Shown one piece after another: positions 21,400-32,380 of a stretch of 64,000 nt of DNA; within the stretch, counting starts at the first letter, position 1; each line of letters starts with the position of its first letter. The notes beneath the pieces are model-generated. The model saw only the letters and a program-made list of their open reading frames with translations. It was not told the DNA's origin and made no database searches. Location of the stretch: assembly GCF_034190915.1 (NCBI RefSeq), contig NW_026947493.1:44696501-44760500 (forward strand). The letters are read 5' to 3'. The stretch comes from Cavia porcellus (lineage: Eukaryota; Chordata; Mammalia; Rodentia; Caviidae). The position numbers were made by a program, and so were the translations under genes.

Positions 21400-24300
21400 T
21401 GTGAGTTTGATTTATTTCACTTATGAGTACAGTCTCAAGTTGTATCAATTTACTTATAAATATCTCAAGGGTGATCATTCTTTATAGCTGAGTAGTACTC
21501 CATTGTATAAAAATACCACAACTTTTTTATTCATTCCTCAGTTGATGGGCATTTAGGTTGTTTCCAAGATCTGGCTATTACAAATTGTGCTGCTATAAAC
21601 ATGGGTACACAAGGATCACTGTGATATGATGTTTTCAGTTCTGGGAATATGCCCAGCAGAGGGATAGCAGGATGAAATGAGACCTCCAATCCCAGCTTTT
21701 TGAGGATTCTCCAGACTGACTTCCATAGTGAGTACACAAGTCTACACTCCCACCAACAGTGCAGAAGAGTTCCTTTTTCCCTGAAGCTTCTCCAGCATTT
21801 GTTGTTGATAGTTTTCTTTATACTGGTCATTCTTGCTGGAGTGAGATGGAACCTTAGTGTTTTAATTTGCATTTATCTAATGACGAATGATGCCGAACAA
21901 TTTTTCATGTGTTTATTTGCCATTTGTATTTCTTCATCTGAGAACTGTGTATTCATCTCAGATGTCCATTTTTGGAATGGGTCTTTGAATTTGGGGATCT
22001 GATTCTTTTTTAATTCTTTATATATTCTAGATAGAAGTCCTTTGTCTGAGGGACTGTTCACTAAGATTTTTTCCCAATTGATGGGCTTTCTTTTGGCTAT
22101 GCTGGAGATTTCGTTCAATATGCAAAAACTCTTTAATAGGAAGCGATCCCAGTTACTGATTCTGTGAAGTATTTCACATGCAATTTGATCTTGTTCATGA
22201 ATTCTCTACCTACTCCTATGTCTTCAAGATTTCTACTTTGTCTTTCAACAAATTTAGTGTTTCTGTTTTAATATTTAGATCTTTGATCCATTTAGACTTT
22301 AGTTTAGTACATGGTGATAGGCATGAGTCTAGTTTTATTTTTCAGAATATGAAGAACCAATTTTTCCAGCACCTTTATAAAAGAGACTATCTTTCTTCCA
22401 GTGGACATGTTTGGCCCCTTTATCAAAGATAAGGTGGCTGAGTGTGTTTGTAGTTGTAGTTGTATCTTTTAATCTATTCCACTGATCTTCAGGTCTGTTT
22501 TTATTTCAATACTATGCTGATTTTATTACAGTAGATTTGTAGTATAACTTCAAGTCAGTCAATATGAAGCTTCCTGCCTTGCCTTTATTGCTTAGAATTG
22601 CCTTTCTATTCTAGGTTTTTTCTGGTGCCAGATGAATTTCAGGAGTGATTTATCTAGATTTGTGAGGTAAGTTAGTGGCATTTTGATTGGAATTGCATTA
22701 CATTTGTATAAGAATATTGGAAGAGTGGCCATTTTCACAATGTTTGTTCTTCCTACCCATGAACATGGAATGGATGTCTTTCCGTTTTCTGAGGTCCTCT
22801 GTGATTTATTTTTCAGGGTATTATAATTTTCCCTGAAATAGATGTTTTACTTCTTTTGTTAGATTGATTCCTAAGTGTTTCATTTTTTGGATGCCATTAT
22901 GAAGGGTATGGTTTCTTTTATTTCTCTCTCAGTGAGTTTGTTTTTAGTGTATAGGAATACTATTGATTTTTGAATGTTGACTTTGTATCCACTACATTGC
23001 TGAATTTATTTATTATACCTAGGAGTCTTTCAATGGAGTTTAGGGTGTCTTCTATGTAGTTAGTATCATGTCATCTGCAAATAATGATAATTTAACTTAT
23101 TCTTTTTCTATTCTTACTTCTTTCATTTCTCTCTCTTGTCTAATTGCTATGTCTAGTATTTCCAGCACTATATTGAATAGGAGTAGTGATAATGGACATC
23201 CTTGTCTTGTTCCTGATTTTAGAGTGAAGGCTTTCAGTTTTTAGCCATTATTTAATAGGATTCTGGCTGTTGGTTTGTCATAGACGGCTTTTATCATATT
23301 GAGGTAAATACTATCTATTCTAATTTTCTGTAAGATTTTTATCATGAATAAATGTTGGACCTTATCAAAAGCTTTTTCTGCATCATGGGTTCTTATTTTT
23401 GGCTCTGTTAATACTGTGGAGTACACTTATTGATTTGCATATATTGAACCATCCCTGCATGCCTGGGAGGAATCCCACTTGGTCATGGTGTATAGTCTTC
23501 TTGATGATTTGCTGCAATCTGTTTGCCAAAATTTTATTGAGAATTTTTGCATCTGTGTTCATTAGGGAGACTGGCTTGTAGTTCTCTTTTTTGACTGGGT
23601 CTTTCTCATGTTTTGGTACTAGAGTAATGTTTGCTTCCAGGAATGAGTTAGAGAGAATTGCTTCCCTTTCAATTTCATTGAAGAGTTTGAGGAGTGTCAG
23701 TGTTAAATCTTTTTCTTGTAGAATTCAGCAGTGAATCCATCTGGACCTGGACTTTTCTTTGTTGCTCAGAATTTAACTACATTTTCAATTTTGTTAATTG
23801 AAATTGGGTTATTCAGCAGCTTTACATCTTCTTGACCCAGCTTTGGCAATTCATGTTTCTAGGAATCTGTCCATTTCTTCTGTGTTATCAAGCCTATGAG
23901 AGTGGAGGTTTTCCAAATGGGTATTGATGATCTTCTGTATTTCCACAGGGTCTATATTGATTTCACCCTTTTCATTCCTTATTGAATAAATTTGAAATTT
24001 TTCTTTCCTTTTTAATATAAGGTTGGTTAGAGGCCTTATTCTATTTATTCTTTCAAAGAACCAAGTTTTTGATTCATTAATTCTTTGGATTGTTTTTCTT
24101 AGTCTCTGTTGCATTGATTTCTGCTCTAACCTTTATAATTTCCTCCCTTCTTTTGGATTTGGGCTTAACTTGCTCTTCTTTTTCTAGAGGTTTGAGGTGT
24201 AGCATCAGGTTGTTTATTTGTGTTTGTTCTGTTTTCCTGATGTAGGAGTTCACCGCAATAAATTTTTGTCTGAGGACTGCTTTCATCGTGTCCCACAGGT

Positions 24301-25160
24301 TCCGGTAAGATGCATTTGTATTTTCATTTGCCTGCCAATATTGATTAATTTCTTCTTTAATTTCCTCTGTGACCCAGTGATTGCTCAGGGGTGTATTATT
24401 CAATTTCCTTGTGTTTGTGAGCTTTTTGAAGTTTCTTTTTTTTATTAATTTCTACTTTTATGACACTATGATACAATAAGATGCATGGGATAATTTCAAT
24501 TCATTTGCATTTACTTGAGCATGTTCTGTGGGCTAGTATATGGTCTGTTTTAGAGAATGTTCCATGTACTGCTGAGAAGAATGTGTATTCGATGTTGTTG
24601 GGTGGAACTCTCTCTATATACCTACTAAGTCCATTTGTTCACACGTGTGATTCAGTTCTGATATTTCTTTGCTGATTTTCTGCCTAGTTGATCTGTCTCT
24701 TTTTGTCAATGGGGTGTTAAGGTCTCCCGCTATAATTGTATTATTGCATTTGATTTTTCATTTCTTTTAACATTTATTTTGTGTAGCTGAGTGCTCCCAA
24801 ATTTGGTACATAGATATTTAAGATTGTTATCACTTTCTCTTGAAGTTTTCCTCTAACTAGTATGTAGTGGCCTTCTTTGTCTCTTGGGATCATTCTTGGT
24901 TTGAGGTTTACACTGTCTGCAAACAGATTATCTACCCCCCCCCTTTTTTTTGTATCCTGTTGCATGGTGTATTGTTTTCCATCCTTTGACTCTCAGTCTA
25001 TGAGCTTCCTTTTGGGTTAGATGGGTTTCCTGTATATAGCATATGCTGGATGTTGTTTCTTGATCCATTCTGGCAGTCTGTTTCTTTTAATTGATGAATT
25101 GAGGTTATTTACACTAATGGTTATAATTTTGATACATATTGGTTTACTTTTGCATGTTAT
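21400..25160 (-). pseudogene. L1-B ORF2 remnant
   Basis: A broken ORF2. The Cys-rich C-terminal part is open at 21531-21872 ([26 protein letters not shown]). The RT finger/palm region is at 23241-23426 ([11 protein letters not shown]). The FADD motif itself survives around 23070-23082, but a stop codon replaces Glu a few codons before it. In the endonuclease, the codon expected for the catalytic Asp of the Ser-Asp-His motif is a stop (about 24465). The predicted start near 25155 is also followed by stops. Frame changes are numerous, so no functional protein is possible. Confidence 0.88.
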
Positions 25161-25222
25161 CTTTTTGCTATTGATTTTTTATGTTTCCACTCCATTGGAT
25201 TGTTTGCCTTGCTTAGTGGTTT

Positions 25223-26238
25223 TTACCTATGTCTGCCTAGAATGTCTTTCAGTATTTTTTGCAGAGTTGGTTTGGTGGTCATGAATTTCTTCAGCTGTTC
25301 TTTGTCATGAAAGTATCTTATTTCTCCATGCATTGTTAAGGGCAGTTTTGCAGGGTACATCAATCTGGGTTGGAAGTTGTTTTCCTTTAGGATCTGAAAG
25401 ACTTCACTCCATGCTTTTCTTGATTTCATTGTTTGAGTTGAGAAGTCTGCTGTGATTCTGATATGCTTTCCGTTACAGGTGACCTGTGTCTTCTCTCTAG
25501 CAGCTTTTAATATTCTGTTTTTATGTTGGATTTCTGAGATGGTGATTATTATATGTCTGGGTGTAGTTTTATTTTGGGTATGATTATTTAGAGTTCTCTA
25601 TGCTTCACTGATCTCTCTGTCAGTTTCCAGTCTCATGTTTGGAAAATTTTCAACTATTACTTCTGTAAATAGCTTCTTGATATCATTTGTGTTATCACCT
25701 TCTTTTTTGTTTATACATATCAATCTTATGTTGTTCTTCTTTGCATCATCGTGCAGTTGTTGAATTGTTATTTCCTGATTCCTTGTTATTTTTAACAGAT
25801 ATTTCCTTTACTGTTCACTAGCTGCAATCTTGTCTTTGAAGTCTGAATTCTATCTTCACTTTCATTGAGGTGGTTTGGCCAACTCTGGATGGAATTTTTG
25901 ATTTCCTGTATATCTCTTTGAATCTGCTTCCTGCATTCTGTTTGTTTCTTATATTCTTCATTCAGAGTTTCCATCTTTTTGCTTGTTCCTCTAATTTTTT
26001 AACTACATCCTCTTCAGATGTGTTCAGCATTTCTTTCATTACATTTATCATTTCTTCTTTTACCTGGGAGACTATTTCTGATTTGAGTTCTTTTATAGCT
26101 TCTTGGACTTCTTTATTTCAGTAGTTTCAGGCATTTCAGGAATGTCAGGCTTATATTTTCTTCTGTGTCCATGCCTCCTAGGCTTGCTTGGATTGGGTTG
26201 GAAGTTTGAGATTGCATTTTACTCTTTCATTTCGTCAT
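25223..26238 (-). pseudogene. L1-B ORF1 remnant
   Basis: The C-terminal domain is readable at 25223-25429 (FQPRLMYPAKL, GEIRYFHDKEQLKKF), and a charged coiled-coil piece at 25792-25974. The start codon context (complement of 26236-26238) and the overall length, about 339 codons, are normal for ORF1. Frameshifts separate the coiled-coil, RRM and C-terminal parts. Confidence 0.85.
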
Positions 26239-26553
26239 TTTCCTATATTTCCAGGATTCGAGCTACGTTTCAAGGCTTCTCCTGTGTTCTGAGAATCACC
26301 TGGTCCACTTTTGGCTCCTGGAGCAGACAGCAGGCAACAACTAGATGCTTGGAGTTTGCTGGGCAAGGGCCAGTTAGGCCCATGGGAACTCCGGTGTGAC
26401 CTCCAGTGATTTCAGATGTGGGGGATGGCCTTACTGCCTGGGCGCAAAGTTCCAAGGCTTCCCTGTGTGCTGGGTTTCAACCAGTGCACACTCAGGGCCC
26501 AGGACTCAATTCAGGCCTCTGCCAGCTGCTCAGAGTCCACTGGTCATGGACCT
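26239..26553 (-). promoter_or_regulatory. L1-B 5' UTR
   Basis: A GC-richer block between the ORF1 start and the target duplication. It contains 'ctgctgggcaag...ggcccatgg'-type segments unlike the AT-rich flank. Promoter activity is inferred from position only. Confidence 0.6.
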
Positions 26554-26565
26554 TATAGACATTTT

Positions 26566-27217
26566 CAACACAATCTTTAACAAATATATCACTTGGTTTT
26601 TATTGATTCTCTTCTATATGCCAAGTTCAAATCTTCACTGGGTATTCTAGGTACACTAATATATTTTGTCTTTGGAATTTTCTTTGAAATCATTACTTTC
26701 TACTTTGTATATGATGAGATGGGATCTTAGAGAGACTAATTAGTGAACTGTAACTGTCACGTAATAGAAAACAACTGCATGGAGATCATCCCAAAGTACA
26801 GGATTGTGTCAGAAACAAGTGTGCCCTTTGTTCAACACTGACAGGTAGGCAACACACAGATATTTGTGGCTCTGTAGATAGCCACAAATAATAAAAATAG
26901 TTTTAAGTACAAGTAGCCACAAATCAAAGATAGTTTCTATGTACAAATAGTGCTTTTAGCTGTTTTTGTTTTGTTTTGCTTTTACTTTACTGGCAAAAGA
27001 CATTTTCAGACCCATTTGTAACTGCTCTGGAGTAATGGAGTGAGTCACTCTTTTTTGTTTTTTACATGGCAGATAGTCTAGGTCATGATCAAGTCTTCCT
27101 ACTACACTGAAGTTTAGCTGGTGGTAGGTCAAGGTTTACAGTAACTGGCTCACAAGGCATACCTCACATGAAGACATTTTGTAGTACATTTTCTTTGTTA
27201 CCTTATCACATAAAACA
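26566..27217. other. AT-rich intergenic DNA with a hairpin and short tandem repeat
   Basis: No gene. A perfect hairpin lies at 26861-26890. The phrase agccacaaat then recurs at 26880 and 26918 in a decayed tandem of about 38 bp. Confidence 0.6.
26861..26890. repeat. Perfect hairpin, 11-bp stem and 8-nt loop
   Basis: tatttgtggct (26861-26871) and agccacaaata (26880-26890) are exact reverse complements around the loop ctgtagat. Confidence 0.9.
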
Positions 27218-27225
27218 TACTTAAA

Positions 27226-27322
27226 GGCCAGGGATTTAGCTCGGTAGCATAAGCACCTGCACAAGGTCATGAGTTCGATCCCTAATCCAAAAATCAAGAA
27301 CAACAGCAACAACAACAAAACC
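27226..27322 (+). mobile_element. ID-like SINE, sense, host of a nested SINE
   Basis: ggccagggatttagctcggt, then cataagcacctgc and ggtcatgagttcgatccc, then a CAA-rich tail. The anticodon-arm 3' half is missing (a short deletion after cacctgc). The likely target duplication is tacttaaa at 27218-27225 and 27456-27463, now separated further by the second SINE. Confidence 0.85.
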
Positions 27323-27336
27323 CAAAAAACTTACTT

Positions 27337-27446
27337 TCTTTTTTTTTTTTTTTTTTTTTTTTGCCTTATTCGGTACCAGGGATCGAACTCATGACTGCCT
27401 GCTTGTAAGGCAGGCCCTTATGCTACTGAGCTAAATCCTCAGGCCC
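27337..27446 (-). mobile_element. ID-like SINE, antisense, nested in the tail of another SINE
   Basis: A T-tract, then ggtaccagggatcgaactca, gcctgcttgtaaggcaggc and ctactgagctaaatcc, ending in ggcccc. It is flanked by a perfect 14-bp target duplication, caaaaaacttactt (27323-27336 and 27447-27460), lying at the A-rich 3' end of the preceding sense SINE. Confidence 0.93.
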
Positions 27447-27463
27447 CAAAAAACTTACTTAAA

Positions 27464-30400
27464 GCTTTAGGAAAACTAGTTTAATTCTCTAATTACTCAC
27501 TTCAGTTGTGTAACATAAAGCTTTTAGAAAATGTAATCATATTACTATCTCTGATCAATATGAAAATCTGTGTGACTATAATTATGTAATATATCATACG
27601 TGGATGTTTTAGCAACCTACATATACAAGCAATGAAATTTTTATTTAAAATGCAATTTACACTGAAATATTTTCTGAAATATAATTCAATTATCTCTTAT
27701 TGTTTATAAAACAAATCATGAGAAAGTAAATGTCAAGCAGATATTGATTTTTTCTCTATGAAATCATAAATTCCTTATTATTAAGTAACTGCAAAAACCT
27801 TTTTGTGTTTTATGATGTGGCTGTTATAAAACTGGATTGAATAAACTGCTTATTGTTTTATGTTTTCTTGGGAAGACAGTTTCATTAAGAACAGTAAGTA
27901 TGACTGTGTGACAATACGATCAGATGTTGCTGCATTTAAATTGCAAAATGTTGAAACAACATAATATTTGAAAAAGCTGCTTCTAATGTTCAAAGGCTGA
28001 GCTTCCACTTTTTGAATTTTAGCAAATCCACTTCATTATTCTTTAACCTAACTTTGCATTCATAATTTCTTTTCTATACAATAGTATTTTTTGTATCAGG
28101 CTTATTAGAAGTCTAAATTTTGAAATTTATGACTTATAAGTTCAAAATGGCTTTTGAGCTAAATAAAAATCTATTTCTGGCAAACTTTGCCTTTCTTTCC
28201 TTCTACCATCTCCTATGTTTCTTTCCTTGCTCATTCTTTTATTTGTGTCTTTGTATTTAGTTATAACTTATCTGTGTACTTATATTTAAAATCGACATTT
28301 AATGTACATAATTGCATCTTGGTGTTTTTTATATCCATTGTGTTAATTCTGTCTTTTGTGTGCTTTAATCTACTTACATATAAATTAATTACTGGTCTAC
28401 TTGATTTAATTCTATAATCTTGTTTTCATCTAGTTTCATCTACTTTTTAATGAATAGTCTTTATTTTTCCTTTTCTGACTTCTTTTGGGTTAATCAAATA
28501 TGTTTAATTATTGTACTTTTTCTTCTCTGTTAATGTTTTAGTTTTACATTTTTATGATTTTTAATGATTACCTTTCAATAGATATTTTAATATGCACGGT
28601 GGCTTATGTAAATATTTGTACTAATTCCAGAATGATGTAAGAATGTCTCCCTGTTTGTTTTCTTCTCCTCAGTTTGGGACATATTTTAGAGTGAAAAGGA
28701 TCACTGTGAATAATTACATTGTGAGAACTGATATAAACTGGGACACATCCCAAATGTATAAATTTTAGAAAATTAATTAAACCACAGCATCCATTTCACA
28801 ATAAGCCAGGGAAAAAATATGAGCAAGTAAGATCAAATTCATATAAATGTTACTGAAAACTTAAAAAAAAAAACTTCTATTGGACACAAAATGCTGTCTG
28901 GCATATGTTAGCTACTTAATACAAAGTGGCAATTATAATTTCCTAATTTTTTTTTTATAAACAGACGCTTGCCTTACACAGGTTTATCTTTTGCCTTTCT
29001 GAGAACTTCTTGATGTTCGCAAATTAAGAAGAGCATCCTACAAGTTTAATGAGCTGGGAATTACTTATCTTTACAACTAATCTTTCTAAACACATATGAA
29101 GTCCATTTTTACCCTGCTATACATTTTTATGTATTGACTGTCACTCAGATATGAAATTCAAACTTAGTAGCACAGTTCCATGCTTAATGGATAAATCTGG
29201 TCTTGTTGCATGATACCTGGTAACAATTTAACTTCAGGGCTTATAATTTTTAAGAAAGGGGAAATCTCTTTATTCTCTAATCAAATTACATGTAGGTTGA
29301 AACAAAGTGATAGAACTAATCAGTTTGTTACAAAATATCATGGCAAAATATTTGATAAGCAAAATAAGCAAAAAGAAAATATGAAAATGTATGCAAAAAC
29401 AAGTAAAAAGAAAATGAGTACAGAGTGCTAGTAAGGATACGAACCCAGTGCATCCATGGAAGAAATGGTCCAAATGGTCTGCGAAGTCAGCGCTTACATG
29501 GTGACACTGGAACAGGGCTAGAGTGCTGTAGAGTCATCTTCACTGAAGGAAAGGACTGTTCATGCCTGTATTGGCAAATGTGACCGCAGAGTGAATACTC
29601 AAAGGCTGGAATCACAGGGCTATGTCCTCCAAATTGCCACGCAGAAGGCACTGATGTTACAGTTCCAGAATGGTACTCTCCTTCCACATGTCAGTTTTGG
29701 AGGGAAACGTCCAGGACACCAACTATCGTATTTGTATATTTGGGCACAATTGTCAACATTGCTCTCAGCCAGGAACCCGGCTCAGGGACAGCTGATGTTA
29801 CAAGATAAAGCTCAAAACGGAGTTAGTGGTGTCAAAGGATACTCACATTAACTATAACTAAAACGTCAATTTAGACTCACAAGAGTTATAAGATAGCAAA
29901 ACACACATCACAACACATGGCAAAGAGTTTCTCAAGTCTTTCCTTGCCACTCCAGCAATGTAGCCTATATGCTAACAAACTCAACAGTTACATCAGACTT
30001 TGGGGCCTTTATTCCAACTGCTGAGAGCACTCACCAACTCATCTTGATCACCTGATCAGCCATTTTTAGTTTTCTCAAGAGTTTCACAATTAACATTAAT
30101 CACTCCCTGTTCTATTCTTTCATATTACTTGTGGGTAGGCAAGATTGAAAGTGAAGCAAATGAGTATTCTGAGAGTTAAACAGTTGAAAGAGATTAACAT
30201 GAAAACACAGAGGCACACTAAAAGTAGTATTTTCCCAACCAGAATCAAGAAGAGCTACAACACCTAAGTAGTTGTAGTTGTTGCCCCCAGAGAGAAAGAT
30301 ATTTAAAATATTGATGGAGCATTTCTGTTTTAATGATGATTAAATTTACAACCTCTTTTCTTATAGCTACTTTTAAAATTGTGAGTTTGTTCCAAGGCAA

Positions 30401-30950
30401 TTAAAAGACTAGAGAAAAACTTGAAAATAAGCACATTCCAAATTTTCTTCTTTGCAAAATTTCAACCCAGCGAACTGAGTGCAAAATTTACATCTGGTGA
30501 ACCCAGGTCAATGCTAGGCATACCCAGACTGAATATGGTACACACACTTCAAACTATCACCAGCTACCTAAGGCCACCACACGCGCCATCCCATGAGGTT
30601 ATGCTTCGTGGCCTTTTTTTCCATCTGTGAATTTAACCTATTAAACATTCGAAATTTGTTTAAGCATCCTGCTTCAAATGCTGAGCAGTGCTTGAAAAAC
30701 TACAACAACGACAAAAAGAAACTCTTGTCTGGTTATTATGTAAATGATTTAACTACTTGTTTAATGTTAGTTTTCATGGCAGTAGTGTCACAATTAGTAT
30801 TCCTATGATCAGCACAATTTTCAAAGTTTTCAGCTATTGAAATAAAGTCTTTGTGCAAATTGAAAAATTGAAAAACAATTTCCAAGAACAGAGAAGTTAC
30901 TTGAAGAAGAAAATTGTGTATTGGTTAAATTTTTCTAATTTGATGAACTA
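27464..30950. other. Long AT-rich intergenic stretch
   Basis: Nearly 3.5 kb without a gene or a clearly recognised repeat. The part at 29430-29860 is less AT-rich than its neighbourhood and remains unexplained. The rest is T- or A-rich with only short open frames. Confidence 0.5.
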
Positions 30951-30953
30951 GAC

Positions 30954-31302
30954 ATAGTTTGGATCTTAAATGATGTCCAAGGTACTGTCTGTTGCCAAAG
31001 TTTTTGTCCCCAGAGTGGCCCTGCTGGGAGGTGACCAATACTTAAGAGGCAGGAGGTAAAGGGAGGACTTTAGGTCACTGGGTACATGCCCTTGAAGGGG
31101 ATGGGATACCAGTCATCTTCTCACCTTCTTTTGCTTCCTCTAAGGTAGGTGGGGTTGCTCTGGGCACAATTTGCAACCATTGGCCCAGCGCAACAGGAGC
31201 AGCTGATCCTGGACTGAAACTTTCAAAACTATGATCCATGAATTTAGCTTCTCACTTTACAAATTCATTAAGGTGGTGTTGTAACAGTAGAACGCTAACA
31301 CA
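30954..31302 (+). mobile_element. MaLR-like LTR
   Basis: It starts near 'agtttggatcttaaatgatg', contains 'ctgctgggaggtgaccaata' and 'gactttaggtcactgggtac', and ends 'gtagaacgctaacaca'. This is the order seen in MaLR/MLT1-type LTRs. No target duplication could be matched. Confidence 0.65.
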
Positions 31303-31735
31303 GGTACATACCTAAAACATTTGTCCCAAAGAATTTACATCCCAAAGGTGAAAACACAGGCTTGAGGATTTAAGGCTGAGAAAAAGCACCAAGAGGAAGA
31401 CAATGAGCCATACCAGTTTGCATTTGATGTCACAACTTTCCCTATGATTTCAGCAGACTTCCTTTGATTTCATAATGCTATAGGGTATAATTTCAGTCCT
31501 TCCAACAAACACATCTCAGGCAAACTCTTAGTCTTTTGCAAGGCAAAGTGCAATATTTAGTCTAGTGTCTACATATTTTAAGCCATTGATATAAAATTGT
31601 GAAGAATTTTATTAGGCTATTTCTTTTTTATTTCATGCTTACTGATAAACATTGGTTATCCCTGGCTAAGTGTGTTACCAGTACCTAAGGAGCAGGTGAG
31701 AATGCTGGGGACTACAGAAATAGGGATAGCCTCTT
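31303..31735. other. Intergenic DNA
   Basis: I see no gene or recognisable repeat between the two LTRs. Confidence 0.5.
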
Positions 31736-32375
31736 TGTATCAGTCAGGATTTACTAGAGAAATAGATATAACACAACATATGCAACTGCATAAGAAATTA
31801 CAAGATTGGCTTACAATGTTCAGCCACAAGCTGAATGCGTGCAGAGGATGTCTGCATGCTAGAGGTTGAAGGCACACTGCAGGTGTCCTGTGCAAGTCTG
31901 CATCAGCAGGCCGATGGGTCTACAATGGAACACTGAAGAATCTACAATGGAAAGCTGAAGAGTCTACGACCAGGGCTGAAGAGTCCCAGGCAGAACTGAA
32001 GAGTCTCAGGCAGAAGCCGAACAGTTTGTGACAGAAGCCAGGAGACAATATCCAAGCTGAAGGCAAAGACTAGAGCTCCTGCAAAGAAGAAGCAGTCAGT
32101 CAGTTCCTCCTCCTTTGCCTTTGTGTGCAGGCTGCTCCCCTGGGGTGGGTGTAGCACACACACCATCTGTCAGCCCTGCACAGGCTGAGGATGTTACAGA
32201 CTAGGGACTCTGCCCCCTTGCTGAATCACCTAAAGTTGCGACTTTCTCAAATTGATACAACGAACAATATCCTAGAGGTAACTGCATGCTCTCTACACCC
32301 CAGAATGCAGAGCTGCTGAATGGATTAGTTAAGCTTTTAGACTTCTCAAGTTGACACAACATATGAACCACAACA
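31736..32375 (+). mobile_element. ERVL-like solo LTR with ~21-bp internal repeats
   Basis: A 640-bp solo LTR running from TGTATCAGTCAGGATTTACT to a 3' end of ATGAACCACAACA. It is flanked by a perfect 5-bp duplication, ctctt (31731-31735 and 32376-32380), and 5 bp is the duplication size of ERVL-class elements. At 31930-32041 about five copies of a 20-22-bp unit (gaagagtctacnatggaagc-like) stand in tandem. Related copies lie at 47570-48140, 58057-58549 (opposite strand) and 61115-61834. Strand is assigned relative to this copy. No internal retroviral genes are present. Confidence 0.85.
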
Positions 32376-32380
32376 CTCTT

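Larger units (their letters stand above)
20396..26553 (-). mobile_element. L1-B: full-length LINE-1 with target duplication, inactive
   Basis: An antisense LINE-1 of 6.16 kb bounded by a perfect 12-bp target duplication, tatagacatttt (20384-20395 and 26554-26565). The right boundary therefore marks the true 5' end of the inserted copy. The order is 3' UTR modules (20396-21390), ORF2 (about 21400-25160), ORF1 (25223-26238) and 5' UTR (26239-26553). There is no SINE inside. Both ORFs carry stops and frameshifts. Confidence 0.95.
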
